Shown here: positions 7,497-14,664 of the stretch, piece by piece
Numbering within the stretch: position 1 is the stretch's first letter
Layout: every line of letters starts with the position of its first letter
NCBI GenBank assembly: GCA_903904615.1
Contig: CAIVDG010000289.1
Span: 1-15,616, forward strand
Source: an uncultured Acidimicrobiaceae bacterium
GTDB lineage: Bacteria > Actinomycetota > Acidimicrobiia > Acidimicrobiales > Ilumatobacteraceae
Direction of reading: 5' to 3'
DNA length: 15,616 nucleotides
Position numbers and translations under genes: made by a program
Notes under the pieces: model-generated
What the model saw: the letters and a program-made list of their open reading frames with translations, nothing else
The model's database searches: none
Told to the model about the DNA's origin: nothing

Positions 7497-10400
7497 TCAG
7501 TAGGCGCGTGCAGGGCGGCGGTCACGGTCGTCATCATCGGAGCCACGCTCCGGACGACTGATGTCGATGCCGAGTTCTTCGGCCGTGCGATAGATCTCGT
7601 CGTCGAATTCGTGCATTTCGATTTCCTTGCCTGCGTTGTCGAGAACTTCGACATTCAGACACAGAGACTGCATTTCCTTCATGAGAACCTTGAACGATTC
7701 AGGGATGCCTGGCTCGGGGATGTTGTCACCCTTCACAATGGCTTCGTACACCTTCACGCGACCAAGAACGTCGTCGGACTTGATGGTGAGAAGTTCCTGC
7801 AAGCAGTACGCGGCACCATATGCCTCGAGTGCCCACACTTCCATTTCACCAAAGCGCTGTCCACCGAACTGTGCCTTACCACCAAGCGGCTGCTGAGTGA
7901 TCATGCTGTATGGGCCAGTGGAACGTGCGTGAATCTTGTCGTCGACAAGGTGATGCAACTTCAAGATGTACTTGTAACCAACCGTGATGGGGTTGTCGTA
8001 CGTCTCGCCGGTGCGTCCGTTACGCAGAGTTGTCTTACCTGTGTTCATGATGAGGCGATCGCCGTCAACACTTTCAGGGTTCAAGTTTTCGAGAATTGCC
8101 TTAATGGTGGGGTGTTCGCCAGCGGCTTCCACTTCGTCCCAATGAGCACCATCGAAAATTGGTGTTGCAATAAATGTTGCAGGGTCTGTAGCTGCACGAG
8201 TCTTTGACTCGGTGCCGCGTGCTGGTGCTTCACCAACGACCTTGCTGGTCTTTGGATCGGTCCAGCCCCAACGTGCTGCATAACCAAGGTGCGATTCGAG
8301 AACCTGACCGACGTTCATTCGGCTTGGAACACCAAGTGGGTTCAAGATGATGTCGACAGGAGTTCCGTCTTCCATGTATGGCATGTCTTCAACAGGGAGA
8401 ATCTTCGAGATAACACCCTTGTTTCCGTGACGACCAGCGAGCTTGTCACCAACGGAGATCTTGCGCTTCTGTGCAACAAACACTTTGACGAGCTTGTTCA
8501 CACCTGGTGGAAGTTCGTCGCCGGCTTCACGTGAGAAGACCTTGACGTCGATGACTTTTCCGCCTTCGCCGTGTGGCACCTTGAGTGATGTGTCGCGAAC
8601 TTCGCGAGCCTTCTCACCGAAGATTGCGCGCAACAGGCGCTCTTCTGGTGTGAGTTCTGTTTCACCCTTTGGAGTTACTTTTCCAACGAGAACGTCGCCA
8701 GGGCCAACTTCGGCACCGATGCGAATGATTCCTTCGTCATCCAAGTCGCGAACGATTTCGTCCGAGAGGTTTGGAATGTCGCGAGAAATTTCTTCTTCAC
8801 CAAGCTTGGTGTCACGAGCGTCCACTTCATAGTTGTGAATGTGGATGGATGTGAGAACGTCGTCGCGAACAATGCGCTCGGACAAGATGATTGCGTCTTC
8901 GAAGTTGTAACCCTCCCATGGCATGAATGCCACGAGCAGGTTCTTTCCGAGTGCGAGTTCACCATCGTCTGTTGATGGACCGTCGGCAAGAAGATCTCCT
9001 GCCTTCACCTTTTGTCCTTCGTGAACGCGGATGATCTGGTTGATGCAGGTGTCCTGGTTCGAGCGATGGAACTTCATGAGCTTGTGCTCGGTCTTCTTCG
9101 ACTTGCTTGCGTACTTCACCACGATGCAATCGCCGGTGACTTCTACAACTTCACCGTCTTCTTCCGCTAGGACGAGGTCGGCGCCGTCGTGTGCAGCACG
9201 CTTTTCAATTCCGGTTCCGACGTATGGAGCTTCGGAGCGCACCAATGGCACGGCCTGACGCTGCATGTTGGCACCCATGAGCGCGCGGTTTGCGTCGTCG
9301 TGCTCGAGGAAAGGAATAAGTGCGGTTGCAACCGACACAATCTGCTTTGGCGACACGTCGATGAAGTCAACTTCTTCTGGTGTTACCGATGCGATGTCGG
9401 TGGTTGCACCGAAGAAGCTTTCTGCTTCCAACATGCGGCGAAGGTCGTCAAGGCTTGCTGCCTGTGGTGAACGACGAACAAGAACTCGTGGGCCCTTGAG
9501 TGATCCGTCTTTTTCTACAGGTGTGTTTGCCTGAGCAACGACGTACTTCTCTTCTTCGTCAGCAGCCATGTACACGATTTCTTTCGTGACCTTGCCGCCC
9601 TTCACGCGAAGGTAAGGAGTTTCGATGAAACCAAACTGGTTGACGCGCGCATATGACGACAACGCACCAATAAGACCAATGTTTGGACCTTCTGGTGTTT
9701 CGATGGGGCACATACGACCGTAGTGAGAGAAGTGAACGTCTCGCACTTCGAAACCGGCGCGCTCGCGGCTAAGACCACCAGGTCCGAGTGCCGACAAACG
9801 ACGACGGTGAGTAAGACCCGACAATGGGTTCACCTGGTCCATGAACTGCGACAACTGAGAAGTTCCGAAGAACTCCTTGATTGCAGCAACTACTGGACGA
9901 ATGTTGATGAGTGTCTGTGGTGTGATTGCTTCGACGTCTTGGGTGGTCATGCGCTCACGCACAACACGCTCCATACGTGACAAACCAATACGAACTTGGT
10001 TCTGAATGAGTTCACCCACCGAGCGAACACGACGGTTTGCGAAGTGGTCCTGGTCGTCCAAGCGGTAACCAGGCTCTTGCTTCACAAGGTGCAACATGTA
10101 GGAAACTGCTGCGAGAACTTCACACTTCGACAACACGTCTTGGTCGTCGGTAGGAAGGTCGAGCTGGTCCTTTGACAAACCAAACAATGAAGGAATCTTG
10201 TCGAGTTCTTCACCAAGCTTGCGGTTGATCTTGTAACGGCCAACGCGGCTGAGGTCGTAACGACGGTTTTCGAAGAATGCACCCTCGAAGTACACGCGTG
10301 CAGATTCTGCAGTTGCTGGTTCGCCGGGACGAGCACGACGGTAAATCTCGAGCAACGCTTCTTCACGTGTTGTGTTGATGTTGCGTTCTTTTTCCCACTG

Positions 10401-11096
10401 TCCTTCAAGGAAGTCGAAGTAGTTAACGAAACGGTCAAGGAAACCAGGTGCGCCAACTTCGTCGTAACCAAGTGCGCGCAACAAAGTAAAGATGCTCATA
10501 CGGCGCTTACGTGCAACACGTGTTCCGGCGGTGACGTCTTTACCTGGCTTATGTTCTACGTCAAACTCGAGCCATTCACCGCGGTATGGGTGAACAGTTC
10601 CCTTTACCAACTGGTGCTTTGCCAAGTTACGAAGGCGGTAACGCTCACCTGGTTCGAAAATTACGCCAGGGCTACGAACGAGCTGCGAAACAACAACGCG
10701 CTCAGTTCCGTTAATGATGAATGTTCCCTTGTTGGTCATCTTCGGGAAATCACCCATGAACACAACTTGTTCTTTGATTTCACCGGTTTGACGGTTAGAG
10801 AAAACGGCGCGCACGAACACTGGTGTTGCGAAAGTCATTTCCTTTTCGCGGCACTCTTCTTCCGTGAACTTTGGTCCGGGGCACAAGTCTTCATCGTTTG
10901 GATCAAACTCGAGTTCAAGACGGAGATCACCTGAGTAGTCGGTGATTGGTGAGATGTCTTCAAAGGTCTCACGAAGACCTTCTTTCATAAACCAATCGAA
11001 CGACTCACGTTGCACAGCGATGAGATCGGGCAACTCAAGGTGCTCTGAAAGGTTTGCGAACGAATAGCGCTCATGGGACGACGAACGTGGGGCCAC
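7497..11096 (-). CDS. rpoB: DNA-directed RNA polymerase subunit beta (GTG start)
   Basis: Second-largest RNA polymerase subunit and target of rifamycins. The 1199-residue product is normal for actinobacteria. The start is the GTG at 11096, with a strong AGGAG 7 bases upstream, giving (M)APRSSSHERYSFANLSEHLELPD. The rifampicin region lies at about 411 to 437 (GTSQLSQFMDQVNPLSGLTH, then RRRLSALGP); the main contact positions Asp420, His430 and Ser435 (E. coli 516, 526, 531) are sensitive-type, but Val422 replaces the usual Asn518. Further on, DVHFSHYGR has Phe456 where Pro is usual. The active-site lysines are in AQKRKISVGDKLAGRHGNKG (Lys877, Lys885). The C-terminus is a short Asp/Arg-rich tail. 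A promoter about 190 bp upstream and a terminator before that suggest partly independent expression from rplJL. Confidence 0.98.
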   Translation of the reverse strand: MAPRSSSHERYSFANLSEHLELPDLIAVQRESFDWFMKEGLRETFEDISPITDYSGDLRLELEFDPNDEDLCPGPKFTEEECREKEMTFATPVFVRAVFSNRQTGEIKEQVVFMGDFPKMTNKGTFIINGTERVVVSQLVRSPGVIFEPGERYRLRNLAKHQLVKGTVHPYRGEWLEFDVEHKPGKDVTAGTRVARKRRMSIFTLLRALGYDEVGAPGFLDRFVNYFDFLEGQWEKERNINTTREEALLEIYRRARPGEPATAESARVYFEGAFFENRRYDLSRVGRYKINRKLGEELDKIPSLFGLSKDQLDLPTDDQDVLSKCEVLAAVSYMLHLVKQEPGYRLDDQDHFANRRVRSVGELIQNQVRIGLSRMERVVRERMTTQDVEAITPQTLINIRPVVAAIKEFFGTSQLSQFMDQVNPLSGLTHRRRLSALGPGGLSRERAGFEVRDVHFSHYGRMCPIETPEGPNIGLIGALSSYARVNQFGFIETPYLRVKGGKVTKEIVYMAADEEEKYVVAQANTPVEKDGSLKGPRVLVRRSPQAASLDDLRRMLEAESFFGATTDIASVTPEEVDFIDVSPKQIVSVATALIPFLEHDDANRALMGANMQRQAVPLVRSEAPYVGTGIEKRAAHDGADLVLAEEDGEVVEVTGDCIVVKYASKSKKTEHKLMKFHRSNQDTCINQIIRVHEGQKVKAGDLLADGPSTDDGELALGKNLLVAFMPWEGYNFEDAIILSERIVRDDVLTSIHIHNYEVDARDTKLGEEEISRDIPNLSDEIVRDLDDEGIIRIGAEVGPGDVLVGKVTPKGETELTPEERLLRAIFGEKAREVRDTSLKVPHGEGGKVIDVKVFSREAGDELPPGVNKLVKVFVAQKRKISVGDKLAGRHGNKGVISKILPVEDMPYMEDGTPVDIILNPLGVPSRMNVGQVLESHLGYAARWGWTDPKTSKVVGEAPARGTESKTRAATDPATFIATPIFDGAHWDEVEAAGEHPTIKAILENLNPESVDGDRLIMNTGKTTLRNGRTGETYDNPITVGYKYILKLHHLVDDKIHARSTGPYSMITQQPLGGKAQFGGQRFGEMEVWALEAYGAAYCLQELLTIKSDDVLGRVKVYEAIVKGDNIPEPGIPESFKVLMKEMQSLCLNVEVLDNAGKEIEMHEFDDEIYRTAEELGIDISRPERGSDDDDRDRRPARAY

Positions 11097-11244
11097 GATT
11101 ACTCCTGACAGGCGGGACGAGGGAGTGCAATGTCACAGTCGCTCATACGGACGCACTGATTTTGGGCAATGCGAAAGCAGGAGAGGTGAGACACGGCAAA
11201 CGAGTACGCTATCGGGGTTTTATGCCCTTAGGCAACGGAAAACT

Positions 11245-11267
11245 AGACCCTCCGCCCACGGGGGTCT
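11245..11267 (-). promoter_or_regulatory. Hairpin in the rpoB 5' leader
   Basis: Minus-strand AGACCC and GGGTCT form a 6 bp stem with an 11-base loop, followed by AGTTTTCC. It falls about 10 to 30 bases after the predicted rpoB transcription start. The short T run makes it at most a weak attenuator. Just upstream CCGAA-G-TTCGG is a second tiny palindrome at the likely transcript start. Confidence 0.35.
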
Positions 11268-11282
11268 GACCGAACTTCGGGC

Positions 11283-11311
11283 AAGGTACGCCCGATTGCG
11301 GCCATAGTCAA
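11283..11311 (-). promoter_or_regulatory. Predicted rpoB promoter
   Basis: Minus-strand TTGACT (11306-11311, five of six -35 matches) is followed after exactly 17 bases by TACCTT (11283-11288), which fits the TAnnnT -10 form. Transcription would start near 11276, leaving a leader of about 180 bases before the rpoB GTG. Its place downstream of the rplL terminator supports a real rpoBC promoter. Confidence 0.6.
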
Positions 11312-11436
11312 GCACCCTCCCCCTGTTTCTGCTGCCCGACCGTGGGGAAACGCCCCAAAACAGGCCTTCCCCGCCAAGAATTGGGCGATTTCTTCGAGAA
11401 ATGGGTAAAAAGCGGACAATTTGCCCCAAAACGCAC

Positions 11437-11468
11437 AAAAACCCCGCCACCCGAAGGGTGACAGGGCT
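11437..11468 (-). terminator. Rho-independent terminator/attenuator after rplL
   Basis: On the minus strand a continuous stem of about 13 pairs (AGCCCTGTCACCC with GGGTGGCGGGGTT, including several G-T pairs, loop TTC) runs directly into five T (11437-11441). It lies about 35 bases after the rplL stop. In E. coli a partial terminator at the same place lowers rpoBC expression relative to the ribosomal genes; the same use here is an inference. Confidence 0.75.
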
Positions 11469-11474
11469 TTGGCG

Positions 11475-11500
11475 TAGGTCTGCGGCGTTTAACCGCAGGA
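11475..11500 (-). other. Small hairpin just after rplL
   Basis: Arms CTGCGG and CCGCAG with a 7-base loop, extendable by three more pairs (GTC with GAC) around one bulged base, starting three bases after the rplL stop codon. There is no adjacent T run. It may stabilise the rplJL message 3' end ahead of the terminator. Confidence 0.35.
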
Positions 11501-11502
11501 CA

Positions 11503-11886
11503 TCACTTGAGTTCGACGGTTGCGCCGGCTTCGACCAACTTGGCCTTTGCCTTCTCGGCATCGTCCTTGCTGGCCTTTTCGAGGATGGGCTTTGGTGCGC
11601 CATCGACGAGGTCCTTGGCTTCCTTCAGACCAAGGCTGGTGATTTCACGCACTGCCTTGATGACCTGAATCTTCTGAGCACCACCATCAACGAGGATGAC
11701 GTCAAATTCGTCCTTCTCGTCTGCTGCTGCAGCTGCGCCGCCAGCGGCTCCGCCGGCTGCCATGACTGCTACTGGTGCTGATGCGCTGACACCGAACTTC
11801 TCTTCGAATGCATCGAGGAGTTCTTTCAGTTCGATAACGGTTAATGCTGCGATCCCGTCGAGGATCTCTTCCTTGCTAAGAGCCAT
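11503..11886 (-). CDS. rplL: 50S ribosomal protein L7/L12
   Basis: L12 forms the mobile stalk that recruits and activates EF-Tu, EF-G and other GTPases. The 127-residue product is normal. The N-terminal dimerisation domain (about 1 to 33, MALSKEEILDGIAALTVIEL) is followed by an Ala/Gly-rich hinge (about 36 to 56) and the C-terminal globular domain (about 58 to 127) with EFDVILVDGGAQKIQVIKAVREITSLGLKEAKDLVDGAPK. The start at 11886 has AAGGAGAG about 8 bases upstream, one of the better sites in the window, as expected for a protein needed in several copies per ribosome. It follows rplJ after 97 bp containing a hairpin, and is followed by a terminator. Confidence 0.98.
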   Translation of the reverse strand: MALSKEEILDGIAALTVIELKELLDAFEEKFGVSASAPVAVMAAGGAAGGAAAAADEKDEFDVILVDGGAQKIQVIKAVREITSLGLKEAKDLVDGAPKPILEKASKDDAEKAKAKLVEAGATVELK

Positions 11887-11954
11887 TTGCTCTCTCCTTT
11901 TGAGATAAAACCCGAAAAATTTGGGGCTTTGAGTTTGTTATACGGATTGGTTGT

Positions 11955-11971
11955 GGCCAGAGGCTCTGGCC
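11955..11971 (-). other. GGCCAGAG palindrome in the rplJ-rplL gap
   Basis: Two 8-base arms (GGCCAGAG and CTCTGGCC) around one central base, starting 11 bases after the rplJ stop. As RNA it would fold as a 7 bp stem with a 3-base loop. No T run follows. It may be a processing or stability hairpin that helps set L12 excess over L10. Confidence 0.4.
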
Positions 11972-11982
11972 GAAGGGGTGCC

Positions 11983-12477
11983 TTAGGCGGCTTCCTTCTG
12001 ATCGATCAGAGCCTTGAGGCCATAGGCCATGTTGCGTGGGAGTGCGAGGAGCAATCCAGCAAATTGGCCGAGCATGGCTTCTTGCGAAGGCAGCGATGCG
12101 AGTACATCGATGTAGCTGGCACTGACGGTTTTGCCGTCGATGGCTCCACCTTGAAGTACGAGATTCTGATTGGTCTTCGAGAAATCCTTGAGGGTCTTTG
12201 CGACGCCAGCCACATCGCCATCAACGAATGTGATTGCGGTTGGGCCGACGAGGAGTGCATCGAGACCTTCGATACCTGCTTCACGTGCTGCGAAGCGAGC
12301 AAGCGTGTTTTTATACACGCGGTACTCGGCTCCGTGCTCACGCAGAGCAAGACGAAGAGTTGCAAGACCTGTAACAGAAATTCCGCGGTACTCAGTGATG
12401 ATGACCGCAGAAGCTCCGCTCATTTTCGCGCGGATTTCGGCGACGACGGCTTCCTTTTCGGAACGGACAGTTGACAT
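11983..12477 (-). CDS. rplJ: 50S ribosomal protein L10
   Basis: L10 anchors the L12 stalk to 23S rRNA and, as an L10-L12 complex, represses its own operon in many bacteria. The 164-residue product shows the family pattern: MSTVRSEKEAVVAEIRAKMSGASAVIITEYRGISV, then LRxxLR-like LRLALREHGAEYRVYKNTLARFA near 42 to 63. The C-terminal helix (about 130 to 164, with EAMLGQFAGLLLALPRNMAYGLKAL-type sequence) is the binding site for L12 dimers. The ATG at 12477 is preceded by GAGGAGGTGAA, a near-perfect ribosome binding site. The 234 bp leader upstream folds into nested hairpins as expected for L10 control. Followed by rplL. Confidence 0.98.
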   Translation of the reverse strand: MSTVRSEKEAVVAEIRAKMSGASAVIITEYRGISVTGLATLRLALREHGAEYRVYKNTLARFAAREAGIEGLDALLVGPTAITFVDGDVAGVAKTLKDFSKTNQNLVLQGGAIDGKTVSASYIDVLASLPSQEAMLGQFAGLLLALPRNMAYGLKALIDQKEAA

Positions 12478-12513
12478 TTCACCTCCTCTGGGTGTCCTGG
12501 ATGCTTCGCTCGG

Positions 12514-12537
12514 GGCGCTCGCTATAAAACGAACGCC
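12514..12537 (-). promoter_or_regulatory. Hairpin between the L10 leader core and rplJ
   Basis: Minus-strand GGCGTTCG and CGAGCGCC pair over 8 positions (one G-T) around the loop TTTTATAG. It lies about 37 bases before the rplJ start and is not followed by a T run, so it is unlikely to be a terminator. It could alternate with neighbouring pairings to control access to the rplJ ribosome binding site. Confidence 0.4.
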
Positions 12538-12539
12538 GC

Positions 12540-12650
12540 ACCGAACGGATCCGAGGATCCAGAGATGAAGAGTCCGCCTCGTCTGGCGAGCCGAAGCTCT
12601 TTACCTGAATTTCTTCAGACCGGATGTCTCTGGCGAGGACCGAGAGAATT
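12540..12650 (-). promoter_or_regulatory. Ribosomal protein L10 leader (autoregulatory RNA)
   Basis: In the 234 bp gap before rplJ the minus strand folds into a closed multi-branch structure. A 7 bp outer stem joins CCAGAGA (12627-12633) and TCTCTGG (12559-12565). Inside it are CTGAA/TTCAG with a GAAA loop (12605-12618), GAGC-TTCG-GCTC with a stable UUCG loop (12588-12599) and GCC/GGC around AGACGA (12576-12587). Place and shape fit the L10 leader family, which binds the L10-L12 complex to repress translation. Exact boundaries and the binding bulge are not certain without a covariance model. Confidence 0.65.
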
Positions 12651-12711
12651 GAATTGTGGATTGTGAGCCTAAGGGCGAAATTTTTGAACGCCACCCTTTG
12701 GCGCGAATGGT

Positions 12712-13413
12712 TTAGGCCTCGATAACGCGAAGGCGGTTGAGGTCGATCTTGACGCCAGGCCCCATGGTGGTGCTGAGGCTGATCTTGCGAAGGTACTTGC
12801 CCTTTGCTGCTGCTGGCTTCGCGCGTTGCACTTCGTCCAACACCGCGCGCAAGTTTGTTTCAAGATCTGCAGGGCTGAATGATGCCTTACCAATGCGAAC
12901 GTGAACGTTGCCGTAACGATCGGTGCGGTATTCCACCTTGCCGCCCTTGAATTCACCAACGGCGCGACCAACATCTGTTGTCACGGTGCCGGTCTTGGGG
13001 TTTGGCATAAGTCCACGTGGTCCGAGTACACGACCCAAACGACCAACAAGAGGCATCATGTCTGGAGTTGCGATCATGAGATCGAAGTCCATCATTCCCT
13101 TTTCGATTTCAGCAGCAAGGTCGTCGGCACCAACAAAGTCGGCGCCGGCTGCGCGTGCTTCTGCTGCGGCATCGCCTGCTGCAACAACAGCAATACGAAG
13201 TGTCTTACCTGAACCAGCAGGAAGTGCAACAGTTCCGCGCACGTTCTGGTCTGCTTTACGTGGGTCGACACCAAGACGAATGGCAACGTCGACAGACTCA
13301 TCAAACTTTGCGCTCGCGGTCTTCTTTACGATGTCGATGGCTTCAGTGGGTGTGTACTGAGCGTCGCGGTCGAACAGCGCTACCGCTGCCTTGTATTTCT
13401 TTGCAATCGCCAT
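12712..13413 (-). CDS. rplA: 50S ribosomal protein L1
   Basis: L1 forms the mobile stalk at the E site that moves deacylated tRNA out, and in many bacteria represses the rplK-rplA message. The 233-residue product is of normal length. The signature GRLGRVLGPRGLMPNPKTGTV lies at about 124 to 144, followed by GKVEYRTDRYGNVHVRIGK and the closing domain I segment ISLSTTMGPGVKIDLNRLRV. The ATG at 13413 has GAGAGGGAG upstream. It follows rplK after 89 bp and precedes the L10 leader; its stop region (GCCTAA) can pair with TTAGGC at 12668-12673, so the end of rplA may be part of the downstream RNA structure. Confidence 0.98.
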   Translation of the reverse strand: MAIAKKYKAAVALFDRDAQYTPTEAIDIVKKTASAKFDESVDVAIRLGVDPRKADQNVRGTVALPAGSGKTLRIAVVAAGDAAAEARAAGADFVGADDLAAEIEKGMMDFDLMIATPDMMPLVGRLGRVLGPRGLMPNPKTGTVTTDVGRAVGEFKGGKVEYRTDRYGNVHVRIGKASFSPADLETNLRAVLDEVQRAKPAAAKGKYLRKISLSTTMGPGVKIDLNRLRVIEA

Positions 13414-13450
13414 GATGGCTCCCTCTCACTTTCTTTTGTGATGTTTGCTC

Positions 13451-13477
13451 CGCCCTGGTGAGGTGTTCCGTTGGGCG
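13451..13477 (-). promoter_or_regulatory. Possible regulatory hairpin in the rplK-rplA gap
   Basis: Minus-strand CGCCC and GGGCG form a 5 bp stem with a long 17-base loop, about 37 bases before rplA. An L1 autoregulatory site is expected somewhere near rplK-rplA, but this structure is short and I see no clear mimic of the 23S rRNA L1 site, so the link is weak. Confidence 0.2.
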
Positions 13478-13502
13478 AGAGATTTTTATGTGTGGGTGAA
13501 GG

Positions 13503-13928
13503 TCAGACGACTTTCAAACCCATGCTGCGTGCGGTGCCACGAATTTGCTGCTTGGCAGCTTCGAGGTCGTACGCATTGAGGTCTGGCATTTTGATGAGCG
13601 CCACTGCTTCGATGTCGGCTTCGGTGACAGTTCCGGCAACGGTCTTGCCTGGTGTTTGCGATGCCTTTTCGAGGCCAGCCTTCTGACGAAGAAGTACTGG
13701 TGCTGGTGGTGTCTTCAAAATGAAGGTGAAACTGCGATCTTCAAAGATGCTGATTTCAACAGGAATGATTGTTCCGGCCTGTGCTTCGGTTGCAGCGTTG
13801 TACTGCTTCACGAAGTCCATGATTTGAACACCGTGTGGTCCGAGTGCGGTACCCACTGGAGGAGCTGGTGTTGCCTTTCCTGCGGGAATTTGAATTTTTA
13901 CGATTGCTGCAAGCTTCTTCTTTGCCAT
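13503..13928 (-). CDS. rplK: 50S ribosomal protein L11
   Basis: L11 forms the base of the GTPase-associated centre and, with 23S rRNA, the thiopeptide antibiotic pocket; it also takes part in RelA activation. The 141-residue product is full length, from MAKKKLAAIVKIQIPAGKA to the conserved C-terminal GTARSMGLKVV. The linker segment reads PAPPVGTALGPHGVQIMDF: Thr27 stands where Pro is usual (PVGPALG) and Pro31 where Gln is usual (ALGQ). The ATG at 13928 has AAAGGAAG about 9 bases upstream. It lies 43 bp after nusG and 89 bp before rplA; the 43 bp gap seems too short for a large leader structure. Confidence 0.98.
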   Translation of the reverse strand: MAKKKLAAIVKIQIPAGKATPAPPVGTALGPHGVQIMDFVKQYNAATEAQAGTIIPVEISIFEDRSFTFILKTPPAPVLLRQKAGLEKASQTPGKTVAGTVTEADIEAVALIKMPDLNAYDLEAAKQQIRGTARSMGLKVV

Positions 13929-13971
13929 GGTGTTCTTCCTTTAACGACGTTTGTTTCTATGCGCGAATGCT

Positions 13972-14661
13972 TTACAGCTTCGCAACCTGACTGAAATCCA
14001 TCTCGACGAGAGTTTCGCGACCGAAAATGTTGACGAGAACTTTCAACTTCATGTGATCGGTGTTGATCTCTGCAACTGTTCCGTTGAAGTCGGCGAATGG
14101 GCCTTCCTTCACGCGAACGCTTTCGCCTTCTTCGTACTCCATCTTTGGAGCCTTGCGCTTTGGTGCGTCTTGTCCGTCACCCTTTGCAGTGAGGAACGTT
14201 TCCACTTCGCGACGTGACAACGGTGTTGGCTTTTGACCCTTGTGGCTTTGACCGACGAAACCGGTGACGCCTGGTGTGTTGCGAATGCAGAACCACGTGT
14301 CGTCGTCCATCTCGCAACGAACAAGGAGATAGCCAGGGAAAACTTTCTTTTGCACGGTCTGCTTGCGACCCTGCTTGAACTCGACAACATCTTCCATTGG
14401 GATAACGATTTCGTAGATGCTGTCAGACATGTCCATGGAATCGATGCGGTTCTTCAGGTTGAGATCAACCTTCTTTTCGTAACCCGACTGAGTGTGCACT
14501 ACGTACCACTTGCCTGGCTTTGCCCATGCAGGTGTTTCAGTGGGTTCGTCGTCTTCCTCGCCGGAGACGTCGTCGGTGAGATCGAGCACCACGTCGGGCT
14601 CGATTGCTTCGATGACTTCTGCCTCGGGGGCGTCAGATGGGGTAAAAGTGTCGTCGCTCAT
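13972..14661 (-). CDS. nusG: Transcription elongation/termination factor NusG
   Basis: NusG binds RNA polymerase through its NGN domain and links it to Rho or to ribosomal S10 through its KOW domain. The 229-residue protein has an extra N-terminal region of about 48 residues rich in Asp and Glu, typical of actinobacterial NusG. The NGN domain starts at KWYVVHTQSGYEKKV (51 to 65) and includes KVFPGYLLV (106 to 114) and NTPGVTGFVG (128 to 137). The KOW motif is at about 182 to 199 (VRVKEGPFADFNGTVAEI). The ATG at 14661 lies 3 bases after the secE stop, with its AAGGA ribosome site inside the end of secE, so the two are translationally coupled. RpoB and RpoC, its partners, are encoded downstream. 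Confidence 0.98.
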   Translation of the reverse strand: MSDDTFTPSDAPEAEVIEAIEPDVVLDLTDDVSGEEDDEPTETPAWAKPGKWYVVHTQSGYEKKVDLNLKNRIDSMDMSDSIYEIVIPMEDVVEFKQGRKQTVQKKVFPGYLLVRCEMDDDTWFCIRNTPGVTGFVGQSHKGQKPTPLSRREVETFLTAKGDGQDAPKRKAPKMEYEEGESVRVKEGPFADFNGTVAEINTDHMKLKVLVNIFGRETLVEMDFSQVAKL

Positions 14662-14664
14662 TCG

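Larger units (their letters stand above)
11097..11502 (-). other. 406 bp rplL-rpoB intergenic control region
   Basis: No credible gene lies here. In transcription order it holds a small hairpin just after rplL (11475-11500), an intrinsic terminator (11437-11468), an AT-rich palindrome ATTTCT-TCG-AGAAAT (11388-11402), a 7 bp inverted repeat (11358-11364 with 11322-11328) enclosing a GGGG/CCCC hairpin (11344-11356), a promoter (11283-11311), a leader hairpin (11245-11267) and the rpoB ribosome binding site. An open frame crosses it but runs out of frame from within rplL and looks spurious. Confidence 0.75.

Noticed and set aside
11220..11603. 127-codon open frame across the rplL-rpoB gap
   Set aside because: It begins out of frame inside rplL, covers the terminator and promoter, and its product has no recognisable pattern.
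12521..12530. TATAGC as a -10 for rplJ
   Set aside because: It lies in a hairpin loop of the leader and has no convincing -35 at the right distance.
12479..12694. 71-codon open frame on the minus strand in the rplJ leader
   Set aside because: It coincides with the structured L10 leader RNA, ends next to rplJ, and shows no protein family features.
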